A DNA stretch of 64,000 bases from Paramarasmius palmivorus (taxonomy: Eukaryota > Basidiomycota > Agaricomycetes > Agaricales > Marasmiaceae): positions 434,001-498,000 of the forward strand of contig JAYKXP010000029.1 in NCBI GenBank assembly GCA_037176845.1, in the 5' to 3' direction. Position 1 is the first letter of the stretch, and each line of letters starts with the position of its first letter. Position numbers and translations under genes: made by a program. Below the pieces are notes generated by a model. It saw only the letters and a list, made by a program, of their open reading frames with translations, ran no database searches and was not told the origin of the DNA. Positions 33,413 through 45,004 of the stretch are shown here, one piece after another.

Positions 33413-34648
33413 TTAATAGCCCGATACCTCCCAGATGTCATTCCTAGTTGGGAATTCGGAGTCGAGTTGGATTGGAGTTACCAAATAATTGCTCGTATGT
33501 ATCGTAGCGAAAGCAGGACCCGTTCCTTGCGGATATTTCGTACCATCAACGGAACCTAGCAAGACTTGATAAAGACAATTTGAGCAGGAAGAGGACCCTG
33601 TCTCCGCGAGCTTCGAACGTAATGTAAACACAATCTGCAAAAAAAAGTAGAGTCACGGGCAGTGCGCCGGCCGGGTACTATCTTGTCCTAGATTTAGACA
33701 TCGTTTTTCGGAAGCAGGATTATTCCTGGTTAGATCTGCTAGTTATTTCGATTCAGTCTTGGAACACGTCAGGCTACACAACAGAATACTTAGCCCTAAA
33801 CGAACAACGTCAGAAGCAGGAACCGACTAGGCTAGAGTATTGTTGACCTTACTTGAATGATCACCGAACGGCGAAAAGCATATGACAATGGAAGACGACA
33901 TTCCCTAGTTAATGATCTCGAAATGGGCATATGATGGTGATTGTCGTCCTCTTGGAAAAGGAATCTAATTCCGGGGATGCGAATAAGAAGCCAAGGCCAT
34001 CGTTCAAAGCAAGCGCTCGCGTCACAGACATTTGGAGTGACATGCATTTGAAAACAAGGATCTATGGACTCTTGGGGATTGGCTGGGTACGATGAGAAAG
34101 TTCCTGTGAAGGGAACGCATACATCATCAAACCGAACTTGGTGGCCCGAAGGCTATTCGTACGGGACTTCCGTACCCTTCAACTGATGGTAGAACCGTAC
34201 GAACCTTATGGTTGACACGAAACGTATGGAGCGTGATGGAGCACGGTGAAAGCGTCTGGGATCGGAGGGCGGCCAACAACAGCTAACATGGCGACAAGTA
34301 TAAAGACAATCTGACACTGAAGCACAGAACTTTTCATTAGTCTTCACTTTCGACAATCTGAATAAAACGTCAACACGGACTGGCTCTACACGGATGAAGA
34401 ACATACCTATTTTAGACATGCGGGAGCAGTGGTTACCAGCTTACACCCAACGGACTCATAATCGGAACCCGGAGGTCAAAAAAAAGCAAACCAGTCGCGT
34501 TTGCTTGCAGCGCATCACTACTGCATCCAGAAGGGAAGGCTGGAAATAAGATCAATGTAATGACCGCGACCAGAAGGATGCAACGAAAAGAAGGTACCGG
34601 AGAAGGAAGATTTATGCGAGAAAATCGCGATGGCTTGCGTAAATCCAT
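33413..34648 (-). CDS. Orphan protein with N-terminal hydrophobic segment
   Basis: Four exons on the minus strand (34648-34447, 34406-34176, 34103-33853, 33634-33413) join in frame to 301 residues, which supports the model although I know no family. The N-terminus has a basic stretch followed by a hydrophobic helix (CILLVAVITLILFPAFPSG), either a signal anchor or an uncleaved signal. Cys-containing segments follow (SGCSSDAL, VTPNVCDASACFERWPW). The last exon is preceded by a run of T and a GCAG acceptor and reads GTKYPQGTGPAFATIHTSN. One intron is 218 bases, long for this window, and may hide another small exon. Confidence 0.45.
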
Positions 34649-34879
34649 GTCATGAGTTTCGACAAGGGTTACTCCAAGGACGAGTAACAGTTTAGAGGTG
34701 ATAGCACGGAAGGAGCCTTACTCGTCAATCGTTGACCTGAATCATACTGAATGCCTCAACTGACGGACTGCAGAGAGGAACTGGAACATTTTCGGCTCGA
34801 CAAGGATAAGCGAAGCCGCTGGCATACATTACCAAACAAGCGTGTGGTAATTCCTGACCAACAACTTTGGCGTCAACGC

Positions 34880-36215
34880 ATGGCCCCATTCGACCTCGAC
34901 GCTTGTATTCAACAATTGCTCCGAAAGCAACTCCTTCATGAGGCTCTTCTTCGAGAGATATGTGAAAAAACAAAAGAAGTGCTTATGCGGGAGTCCAATG
35001 TGGTCCATGTCAGCGCACCAGTGACAGTAGTGGGAGATATTCATGGGTGAGTCATTCTCAGCAATGTTTTTTTTTCTTTTTAGCATAGCTGATTTTGCTC
35101 AGACAGTTCTACGACCTGATAGAGATATTCAGAATAGGAGGATATGCACCAAACACGAATTATCTCTTCCTTGGTGAGTCCTCAATTTACTTCGTCACGC
35201 ATTAGTCTCTAATATCCCGCTCTGGCTGTAGGAGATTACGTCGATCGCGGGCTCTTCAGCGTGGAGACAATATCCCTATTAACATGCCTCAAGTTACGAT
35301 ACCCAGACCGTGTACAGCTGATTAGAGGAAATCACGAATCAAGAGCCGTAACTCAAGTTGGTCGGCTGAATCATCTCAAGCTACTTGTACGCTCTGACAT
35401 CACACTCTCGCTCAGACATACGGATTCTACACCGAATGTGTGCGGAAGTACGGATCCTCCCATGTCTGGACATATTTCACGGATATGTTCGATTTTCTGA
35501 CCCTTTCGGTTGTCATTGACGATAGAATATTCTGTGTTCACGGTGGTGCGTTGTCATAATCAATCAGCTAACTACGTAGGAGCGCTTCACACATTTCTTC
35601 AGGCCTTTCGCCATCAATACATTCCATAGATCAAATTAAGGTCGTGGACCGATTTAGAGGTGAATAGCATTCAAATCTGCTAGGTATCCTTCTCAAGCTC
35701 AACATCAATCAGAGATTCCACATGAAGGGCCCATGGCAGACTTAGTATGGTCAGACCCTGACCCCGAAAAGGAAGATTTTGCCATTTCACCCCGGTGACT
35801 ATCACTAATTGCAGTTTATCTTCGGTCTGACACTCACGTACATGTTTCAGAGGTGCTGGTTACACCTTCGGTTCGGGTGTGGTGCACAAGTTTCTTGAGA
35901 TCAACAACATGTCTCACATTCTTCGCGCGCATCAATTATGCATGGAAGGCTATGCATCACTATTCGACAAGCATCTCTCGACCGTCTGGTCTGCCCCCAA
36001 TTACTGCTATCGTTGTGGTAATTCTGCAAGCATACTCGAAGTAGGGCCAGGTGGATCCATGTACTTCAACGTGTTTGAGGCTGCTCCGGAAAATGAGCGC
36101 GATGGGCCGGCGCAGCAAGCACAACAAAACATCGGAGGAAAGGTGAGGTGCATGTGTTGCCGTCGACAGTAATTGACGTTTCTTCACATCTCAGCTACCG
36201 GAATACTTCTTGTAA
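34880..36215 (+). CDS. ppg1: Ser/Thr protein phosphatase Ppg1 (PP2A family)
   Basis: Eight exons (34880-35046, 35103-35173, 35232-35356, 35416-35545, 35603-35659, 35713-35794, 35851-36142, 36195-36215) give 314 residues. All PPP-family signatures are intact: [37 protein letters not shown] and [11 protein letters not shown], supplying the two-metal site. The [10 protein letters not shown] segment and HILRAHQLC point to Ppg1 rather than PP2A, PP4 or PP6. The protein ends in LPEYFL, a C-terminal leucine like that methylated in PP2A enzymes, encoded by its own 21-base exon. In yeast Ppg1 works in the Far/STRIPAK-like complex. An in-frame ATG at 34751 would add 43 residues that the family lacks. 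Confidence 0.92.
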
Positions 36216-36513
36216 GAAAGCTGGGGTGCACATCGTGCCGTCATCTCTGTGTCCGCTCGCCTGCTTTGGGTTTCATACGTGTGGGGATTTGCTCGCCGTA
36301 CTATTGTGGTACCAATCTATCATCCTTACGGTGGAATTGCCCATTGGGCGGTGCGGAAGGAATTACGCTCCCATATGCTCTTCAAGGCATGATTGCGCAC
36401 AGGCTGCTGCTACTAGTACGACGTCGGATGTCAGACCAATTAGGATGTATGAAGGGCCTATTAGACGCCCGAGCAATGTTTTCTCCGTTGAATTGATAGT
36501 ATAGGTACCGATA

Positions 36514-38042
36514 TTACAGAGCTGGAAATGCCGAGGACCACCATGTCCGTAGTAGAGCTACTCCCGCTGATGAATAGAGTAATCGTTTGTTGAACCACAG
36601 TCGCACAGCGGTCGTGATTGCCATCAACCATAGAAAGGAGGAAATATGCCGATGCCACCTTCGCCAGAAGAGGATTAACAGGGTGCGTACTAAATCCCGC
36701 TTGCGTTTACGTCCGTGGTGCAAGGAGGACGAGCCATTGGAAAAGAATGCTGGGTACCCAAAGAATGGATTACTGGTCGATGTAGGCGAAAGCCTCGTTC
36801 CTCCTGTCGCAGCGGTCACAGCGGCATTACTCGACATTCCAGAAGAGTCAAGATTTGCTGCAGCTGGTGAAGCGACTTTGATTCGTTCCAACCGTTTAGG
36901 TTCTAGTGAGTTGTCCAAGACACTAAGCGGTGCTAGATTTCCGCCGTAATCTGCCAATGGTGTTAGCTGATCGCAGATATAATAACGAGCTTGACAACCT
37001 TTAGGCAAAGATGACGGCGTGAAATAGCTATTAAGCTCTTTCTGAGAGGGAAAGAACACTCTTGACACAGCAGATGTCGGAAGAACGCGTCTGCTTGCCT
37101 GTTCAAAAGCTGGATTATTGGGAGCGTGTCGAATACTCACCTAGCGATACTCCAGACCCCTGCGTGAGTCCAAGAGAAGTTCAACATGAAGACTATAGGA
37201 AATGGCATAAAGGGATGTCGGGATCAGACCCCCAAATCTACATTGCAATTGAATAAACCTCACCAGCCGCCAACATTCCTGGGAATCGTGGGATTAGCTC
37301 TTTCATGAACCACGAAAAGAGTTCCATGCTCTAAGGAGTAGGATTAGAGCATCATTCATGGGATTCGCGGTATTTGCGCACCATGGTCTGTATTGAGAGG
37401 CCTCGCATATCGAGTAACACAACGTACTGGAGAGAAGGCGAAGAGTTCTCGTTCGCTACGTCATTTAGTGCTCTGAGATGTGTTCTCAAGCGTTCCATGC
37501 CATGAATAAGTAACGTTTGGAACATGTCCGAAGTTTCGTTAAGGGCGGCAGGTTCGATGATTAGTATTGGCCTTCCAAGGGGGTCCCGAACGTCAGGCAG
37601 ACAATGGAGTTCTGGAATGCGCAAATCCGATTTAGGTGGCCAAAGATGTTCCATTCGCCATACAATGGTCTTCCGAATAGAATCCATGGCGAAGGATCTT
37701 GTAAATTTGTGTTTCTTGTAGGATACAAGGGTCAGCAAATCGAGAAGTCGCTCGAACGGCTACTTTACACGCTCACCCGCATCGCCTGAAAGACCGACTC
37801 TATCGAAATCGGATGAGTTCCGTCCCTGTATGATACAACAAATTAGAAGACGCACGAGTGTCCTGCAACCATTCCTTGATCCATTCCGTCTGTTCTTCAT
37901 TGAGTTCCAGCTCATCAGCGACAGAAGGCAGCACGTCTTGTATTAAGATAGCCTGCAAGTCGAGAACGGCCTCTAAGCTTGATTGATATTGGTCCAAAAG
38001 TCTATCGCAATTAGCTTGAAGTAATTCTCTGATGTCCATCAT
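36514..38042 (-). CDS. Sec14-like CRAL-TRIO protein with hydrophobic C-terminus
   Basis: Seven exons on the minus strand (38042-37856, 37799-37777, 37714-37382, 37330-37264, 37192-37141, 37093-36999, 36950-36514) give 397 residues with all phases closing. An N-terminal helical segment (QTEWIKEWLQDTQ) and SFAMDSIRKTIVWRM match the CRAL-TRIO N-domain. The lipid-binding lobe contains DPLGRPILIIEPAAL, LQYVVLLDMRG, ELIPRFPGMLAAVFMLNFSW and ADYGGNLAPL-like DYGGNLAPLSVLD. After a Ser/Thr-rich linker the tail is basic (HHGRKRKRDLVRTL) and ends in a hydrophobic helix. Proteins of this fold move phosphatidylinositol or other lipids, and the tail suggests attachment to a membrane. The start is about 200 bases from that of the SET-domain gene. 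Confidence 0.86.
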
Positions 38043-38244
38043 TTAGAGGTACCGGAAAGCTTTGACTGCAATGACATAGTTCGGATAACCTGACGGTGGT
38101 TGCAACAAATTCAACCTTACCTTCAGAACTTCTGGACCAAGAAGGTCGCAGCCAGGAGGTTGCAATGCACTTTGTCACGTGTCACCGCAACGGTGAACGT
38201 CCGAAGAGAAATTAAATTCTCTTTCTTTACACTAACCATCTAGC

Positions 38245-40139
38245 ATGGCAACCTCAGAGCTTTCAGGCTTTCTGGACTGGTTTACGCGTAATGGTGGGAC
38301 GCTGGACAACGACTCTGTTGGCTTTACCGATTTTCCTCCATTGGACGGTGGTCGTGGTGCAATAGCGCTAAAAGATATCCCAGTCAGTAAGCCACCAATC
38401 CCGATCGACTTCTTGAGATCCTACTCATCGCTCGTTTTGCATTCAGGAGGGTAATACGTTATTCACCATTCCGAGGTCTCTCACACTCTCGACTCGAACA
38501 TGTTCGCTCGTGAAACTTTTAGGACAAGACATTTGGAAGCGATACAAGCTCGATGAAGGCTGGGCTGGACTTATTTTGTGTATGATGTGGGAGAGCGCGC
38601 AAGGACCTACATCCCAGTGGGCTGATTATCTTGGTGAGCAACGTAGGCCGCTCGTCGAAACGTTTGGTTGGCTGAGTCTACTTTATCACACATCAGCGAC
38701 ACTCCCAACTACTTTTGACACTCCAATGTTCTGGAGTGATGCTGATTTAGACAAGCTGAAAGGGACTACAGTTTTGGGTATGTCATTTGCGATTTGATCC
38801 CAAAGTAACTACTGATATCAGTCTTCAAGAAAAATTGGGTCGAAAGGACGCTGAGCGGGATTACAACGACAAATTACTTCCCGCTGTCAAGGCATGTTCT
38901 CTCCTAGCCAAATAAAGCGATGAACTGAATCAACCTAGTCGCGTCCGGATTTGTTTGCGCCAGACCTGCATTCCGTTTACTATACCTTGGAACAGTACCA
39001 CGTCATGGGAAGCCGAATACTATCCCGCAGCTTTGACGTGGAACGATGGGAATCCGGAGGAGAGGAAGATGAGGCTGCCAACACAAGCTCGGCGAGTATG
39101 ATGGATGTCGACCAACCTGAACCCCCTCAAGACGAAAGCGCGACAGAGACCAAAGAAGAGATCGAAGAAGAGGAAGAAGACCCGATAGATGTATCTATGG
39201 TCCCTATCGCTGATCTTCTAAATGCCAGATATGGCTCTGAAAACGTGAGTTGTCGTAAGCCGGCCTTTCGTGCGCGCAAACTCACAAGAGATAGGCGAAA
39301 CTTTTTCATGAAAAAACTCTTCTGCGAATGGTATCTACAAAACCCATCAAAACTGGTGAACAAATTGTAGGCTTTCCTTTTGTTGGATCTGGCCTAGAGC
39401 CTAAAAGTTTATTAGTGGAACACTTATGGCGATCTACCGAATGCTGAGCTGCTCCGTCGTTACGGGCACGTCGACCTCTTACTACTTCCAGATGGAACGA
39501 AAGGGAATCCGGGGGATGTGGCTGAAATACGAGCTGACCTAGTGGTGTCGGCCGTTACCCAGTTTGCAGGCACCTCCGCGGAGAGCTGTGCCGAGAGAAT
39601 AGATTGGTATCTCGAGGAAGGTGGCGAAGAGTGAGCATCGAGTCATCATTGTAGCCTTTTTGCTCACTAGGACTTTTAGTCTGCTCGCTATCGAATCAAA
39701 CGGCGAACTGCCTTCGTCTTTGGTCTTATTAATCCAAATTCTTGTTCTTCCAGACAAGGAATGGCAGAAATTACAGCAGAGAAGGAAACTCACGAAAAGT
39801 AAACCTGACACTGTGGTGCTCGGTATAGTTCATTCGCTGCTTGAAGCTCGGATAGCTCAGTATCCTACCGAGGTAGGTTCTCATACTCCGTCTGCTGCTG
39901 TTCGTGGCTCACGCATAGCACTGTAGGAAAATGAAAGCTCTCTCGAGGAAATGACGCTCAATATACGACATGCAACCGTAGTGAGACGGGGAGAGTTAAA
40001 GATTCTTCATGCGTTATTGGCGCGAGTAGAGACGCTACTTGCCGCCGAGGCCAATGCGAATAACAAGAGAAAGGCAGATGTGGAAGAGCCGGAAACTTCT
40101 AAAAATACTAGGAAACGGAAAACAAAGTTACGCAAGTAA
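38245..40139 (+). CDS. SET-domain lysine methyltransferase, SETD6/Rkm4-like
   Basis: Nine exons (38245-38382, 38447-38633, 38697-38777, 38830-38891, 38939-39244, 39295-39366, 39416-39630, 39671-39872, 39927-40139) give 491 residues. The N-terminus has GRGAIALKDIP and EGNTLFTIPRSLTLS, the SET N-part. The SET core appears as MVPIADLLNA, then LRMVSTKPIKTGEQI and WNTYGDLPNAELLRRYG. The split SET domain plus a helical C-terminal half is the LSMT/SETD6 architecture. Yeast relatives (Rkm1-4) methylate ribosomal proteins, and SETD6 methylates RelA in animals. The substrate here is unknown. An acidic insertion (about 45 residues, EEIEEEEEDP) interrupts the SET domain, as is common in this group. One intron (38892-38938) has a GC donor. 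Confidence 0.88.
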
Positions 40140-40193
40140 TAAACTTTCCAATAGCACTTTGTTGTTCCGCATAATCACTACGTCGTAGTTGTA

Positions 40194-40214
40194 AGTACTC
40201 AGTACTCAGTACTC
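40194..40214. repeat. Three tandem copies of AGTACTC
   Basis: Three perfect head-to-tail copies of the 7-mer AGTACTC, followed by AGG, lie about 90 bases upstream of the MDR oxidoreductase start. AGTACT is palindromic, so each unit could be bound by a dimeric regulator. That is speculation. Confidence 0.6.
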
Positions 40215-40305
40215 AGGTCACTTGAGCTTCGGATCGGTTATCAAGGTAACCGGTGGTATGTTAGTAGCCGGTGGCCGCAAATTTAAACTGTCTGACCCAA
40301 CTTCC

Positions 40306-41776
40306 ATGTCGACCACTCCACGAGCCACCAGAGCAATTGTAGTGCAGAAGAGAGAAGGCACGTCATCAGGTGAAACGTATCATGGCGCAGTTTTGGAAAC
40401 CAGGCCTATACCTTCACTTGAAGACGGCGAAATCTTGGTGAAGATGGGAGCCGTCGCGTTTAACCATAGGGATGTGGGTGGGTGTTAATCCGGAGCTGTT
40501 GCTTCAAAACTCAGTCTCGACATGAAAGATTTGGATCAGAAAGGGGCTCTATCCAAATATAGGATTCGGGTGTGTATTCGGTGCAGATGGTGCAGGTGAG
40601 TATCCATTTCTGTGTTAAGCTGGTTGGAACTAAAGTGGACGACAATTAGGTACTGTCATTGCATCTAGTGATTCGAACGATCCCCTTCTCTCAAAGAGAG
40701 TCTTCTTATCTCCACAACAAGGATGGACCTCGCACCCAGACGCCCCAGAGTCACCGGCGTAAGCCCGTAACCAAGTTTTGTAATTGAGTTGAACTCAACT
40801 CTTCACAGGTTCGGCGTCATCGGCGGCGTCAAATTTCCTACGATTGGCACATTTTCTGAGTACGTCGTTGTAGCAAGAGACCAGGTGCTTCTGTCCCCCG
40901 AACATCTGGACGACGTTTCTGTCGCTGCTTGGCCATTAGCGGGCGTTACCGCTTGGCGGTGTGTACTGTTATGTGTTATATCGACTCGGAGACCCTTTGA
41001 CGTTTCTCTAGAGCGACTATGATCAACGGCCAGGTATTAGAGGGACAAAATGTTCTCATTACTGGTATTGGTGGAGGCGTGGCCCTCGTTGCTCTGCAAT
41101 TGTGCTTGGCCAAGGGTGCAAATGTATATGTTACAAGTGGAAACCCCGACAAAATCGAAAAGGCGAAACGGTTGGGTGCTAAGGGTGGTGTTAATTATCA
41201 GGACCGTGAGTAGATATTCAGGTCCGAACGGGGTTTGAACACTAATCTTGAAACGGATTATAGCGAAGTGGGGTAAAAATCTGCAAGTTTTACTCCAAGA
41301 AACGTCCACGAGCGGCCTTTTGGACGTGGTTATTGACTCAGGGGGAGGTGATATCATGGGTATTGTCGGGAACTCTCTGAAACAAGGCGGAAGGGTTGTA
41401 TGCTACGGAATGTGAGCGCTTTTCGTTAACGGTGCCTTCGGACACTCAGCCCAACACTGGCCAGGCACGCCAACCCACAGATCACCTTCACCATGCGTCA
41501 TGTCATGAGAAATCAAAAGCTTTTGGGTTGGTCTTCAATAGTTTGCTCTTGATTGACCAAGTCACCGACCTTCAGCTTTCAGGTTCCACCATGGGATCCA
41601 TTGCAGATTTGAAGGCAGCGACGGAGTTTATCTCTATTCACAAGATAGTGCCCGTTATCTCTGACATCGTGGAAGGCCTCGAAAATGCGGAGGAAGGATT
41701 TGAGAAGTTGAAGAGAGGCGGACAGTTCGGAAAGGTCGTCATACGAATCGGGGGTGTGAACAAACCAAGGCTGTAA
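40306..41776 (+). CDS. Zinc-free medium-chain (MDR) dehydrogenase/quinone oxidoreductase
   Basis: Eight exons (40306-40473, 40529-40595, 40650-40758, 40809-40958, 41012-41205, 41264-41411, 41465-41526, 41583-41776) give 363 residues. The GroES-like part has GEILVKMGAVAFNHRD, GFGCVFGADGAGTV and GTFSEYVVV. The Rossmann half has GQNVLITGIGGGVALVALQL, AKRLGAKGGVNY and VVIDSGGGD, and ends GGQFGKVVIRI. The structural-zinc cysteines of classical alcohol dehydrogenases are absent, so this is one of the NADP(H)-dependent YogA/quinone-oxidoreductase-like MDR enzymes. The substrate is unknown. An upstream in-frame ATG at 40258 exists, but the family start fits 40306. The 3' end is followed by an AT-rich 3' region. 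Confidence 0.88.
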
Positions 41777-43478
41777 GTTTCGCTAGGCGGTCTATTCCTC
41801 CAGGAGGGGCACAATACCGCTTGCTTAGTACTTCAAAAAGCGGCATTGGCTCTCTTCTTAAATTATAATTCTATGATCGATGCTCGGGTGGTGAATGATG
41901 ATGTATAATGTACATTCCGTCAGCCAGCTCACAGTTGGTACAGTTATCCGCCCGTCACCCTGCGTAAATGATCGGGGACTGGGAACGAAGGGGCCGGGCA
42001 ATCGTGTCGAAAAGCTTTCAACAACATATGAATTCAAACTATGAAGGAAGCCGAATTATGATAATGCATGTTCCTGTAACCACTGCGCGACCGGGACTAC
42101 TAGATGAAGCACGCGACTTTGGAACTGAATTGTGATAATGAATGGATGATGAATGATAATGGATTACTCCTTGGTCACGGTATATAGTAGTGTCTAGCCT
42201 GTATTGAAATCAAAGTCGTTCACGACGACTGTCCGAGTAACACGATTTAATAGCTGGGCCTCTCCGTCTCCAGGGACATCAGTCAACAGGAATCAGAAGT
42301 GAAATCAGGTGGATTTCTTGCGCGTCATTTGGCCTCTGGGTATGCGTTGTCGTATGTACAGCTCACCCTGAGATGTACGAGTCAAGTAGCACCCGGCACT
42401 TGGTCTCGCCGGTTCACCTAGAACAAAGAGAAGAACCTCCAATATGGTTTAGGAATATTTAACTATGACTTCCTTCCGGGTCTTTGATAGCCTTTAATTC
42501 GCGCATGAATACATACTTGTTAGGAAAGCACACCGATAAGTACGGGATCCGCATCGATGGGCAATCAGGAAGGGTCAAGAAGTCACTTCCATCAGAAAGT
42601 ACCAGTGAGTCCGAAAATTTTGAACGCGAACATACGCTCCAGACAATAGCTGCACAGAACTGCATCCAGCCTACCTCCAATCTGATTATGTATTGACGTC
42701 GCTTTGCTTTGGAATGAGATGCGCAGGGCCGAGTTAACTTGGGTCCTAGCACGGACAGGGAAGATGCTTGGACTCGGCGAATGCTCGTGGTTCGCAAGGT
42801 GTCGCGAGAAAAATGCGCACACGAGTAGATGCGGAAATCAACCTGGGTCTCCAAGAACTAAAAGCTACGGGCAATCTAGTATCGGGGGCTCCGATTTACC
42901 TCAGGCTTTGCAGTACAACATTCGCGAAGGAACGACTCACGAGAGTATGTTATTACGCCGCCTGCAAGCGAAATGCAGTCGGGTACTTTGACTAGAGAAA
43001 CTATTAGGCCAGGCATCCAAGTTGTGCGTATGGACGGTGCTTACGCGTGCTGGATTATCCGAGGAATAAAAGGGTGCATTTTTGGCATGTTGCGTGTGCA
43101 TTGTCAGGGCCTCAAGACCGCATTGGAGTGCAATTCGACCTCCGCCCCCAAGAGTTCGGAGAATCCATCATCTTGAATTTTGAGGTATGACACATTACTA
43201 GGGTCGGCATTGGTGTTGTGAGACTCACGCTTGAGAAAACAACCGACCCAAGACGGGAGAAGCAACGCTGCGACAATTGACGATAATTAGAAATCGATTG
43301 ATTTGGTGCCACGCCCATGAGAGGCTGAGCAGGGGGATAGATCAATCCCATTTGGCAGGACCACAAAGAGCGCAACCAAATTGCAAAAAGTTCTGGAAAT
43401 GACAGGGTCGAAACTTGCGAGCTTAAGGGGTCGGAACGCACGAAAGACAGACAGCTGAATAAGGTAAGGCCAGATCAC
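41777..43478. other. Intergenic stretch, nothing supported
   Basis: Repeated ATGATGAATGATAATGG-like words occur at about 42120-42165. Open frames at 42459-42995 lack motifs and splice support. I name no gene. Confidence 0.35.
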
Positions 43479-43487
43479 TATATATAA
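43479..43487 (+). promoter_or_regulatory. TATA box of the P-loop/sulfotransferase-like gene
   Basis: TATATATAA lies 44-52 bases before the ATG at 43531. Sequence and spacing fit a core promoter with a short leader. Confidence 0.45.
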
Positions 43488-43530
43488 GACGCAGAACGGA
43501 GAGGGTGATTCAGTATCCTCACCTTTTGAA

Positions 43531-44714
43531 ATGTCGACTAAGCAGAACCAGCGACCACCAAGGCTATGGTTAGCAGGACATCCTCGGACAGCATCGAACC
43601 TTTTCCTTCGATTACTCGAGGCTACGGACCAGATCGAGCAAAAGAGATATGCTTGCGTTGGTGAGTACAATCCTTGGTACTTCAAGAAACAGATACCGAC
43701 CTATCTATAGATGCCTTTTTCCGAGGGCCCGAGAGGCAGACAGGAAAGGGAGGTAAAACCATTCCTCTCCTTGGCACAGATGATATGGCAACCAAGACAT
43801 ACCAGCGAGCGTTAGACGAATACCAAACATGGTTGGTCGAGACTGAGGCAAAGGTAAGATTTAGTGAGCAGGAATAGATTAGCGTTAGCACTGACCACGC
43901 TCAATGTAGGGCAAGATTCCTCTCATTAAAGAGCATACTGCCTTGATTACGCCTTCTACGACCATTAATGCTTTCATCAGCGACCCGCGGGAGACCAGGG
44001 CCAGTCCCGTTGTGGTGGATAAAATGCTTGACATGGTTCAACCAGACAGCACAGACCACGGGAAAGCACCAGTGTTCCCAATCCAGAACCTTACGGTCTT
44101 CCCGGATCGTTTTCTTGCCACGCTCAGTCCCATTATCATTATCCGACATCCTGCCAAAATTGCCTACTCATACGCCCGTGTAGATCGGGCGTTGGGCTTG
44201 GAACCCAAAGTAGATCCAGATTACCCAATGGTGGTATCTATGAAATGGCAACGGATGATATACGACTTCTACGCTGCGTATTACGCAGCCAACTTGCGCG
44301 AAGTGGATGGGAAGATAATCACACCGGTCGTCATCGACGGGGACCGATTAGTGGCAAATACGCGGTACCAGATGGAGGAGCTGTGCCGACGCCTGGGGTT
44401 GGACAACTCAATAGTGTCCTATTCCTGGGAGTCAGTTGAGCCAGAATACGATAACGATGGAGCGAGGGCTTACATTGAAAAGGTCTGCAAGTCCACGGGA
44501 GTTATTCCAGATCCAGTGAGTATTACGCTTCGTATGATCCTTTCACGAGTCAATCTAAGCGATTGTCCACCAGGACGCACTGAAACCGATTGACCTCGAG
44601 TACGAGGCAAAGAAATGGGCAGATGAATGGGACGAACAAAGCGCAGCGAGGATGAAGAGATGTGTAGAAGAGGCGATGGACGATTACCAGTATCTGTTGG
44701 AGCGTAGCATTTGA
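43531..44714 (+). CDS. P-loop NTPase/sulfotransferase-fold protein
   Basis: Four exons (43531-43660, 43711-43853, 43910-44515, 44574-44714) give 339 residues. The N-terminus WLAGHPRTASNLFLRLLEAT has the 5'-PSB-like loop of the sulfotransferase fold (GHPRTASN, in place of a classical Walker A). FLATLSPIIIIRHPAKIAYS is the 3'-phosphate-binding segment (IRHP...S). A downstream helix-rich part contains YQMEELCRRLGL, another familiar feature of these proteins. Many fungal paralogues of this type are annotated only as P-loop proteins, and whether they transfer sulfate from PAPS is not established. No signal peptide or membrane segment is seen. A TATA box lies just upstream. Confidence 0.75.
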
Positions 44715-45004
44715 TTTGAAAGTTGTATTTTATTACCATCATGTAGAAATTAGCTATGGCAGGTCGGAAACTGAATTGTACGGGTGGAGAGGAAAAGAGG
44801 AAGAAACCGTGGAAAAAAAGTTGCCTGCCTTTAACCGGCAAACGGCAAAAGCACGTTTTGAACCTAAAATTTTGCGAGCGCTCGTCTGCTCAACATCCAC
44901 CAGAAATCTGCTTCTCTAGGCCTTGCTTCCAGTCGTGGGCTCGTAGTCAATCTCTGTGAAAGCTTAAAAATTTCATCAAAAAGATTTGTGAACTCGACCC
45001 AATA

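Noticed and set aside
34751..34879. In-frame upstream extension of Ppg1
   Set aside because: Family members start at the position of the ATG at 34880. The extra 43 residues have no counterpart, and the region reads like a leader.
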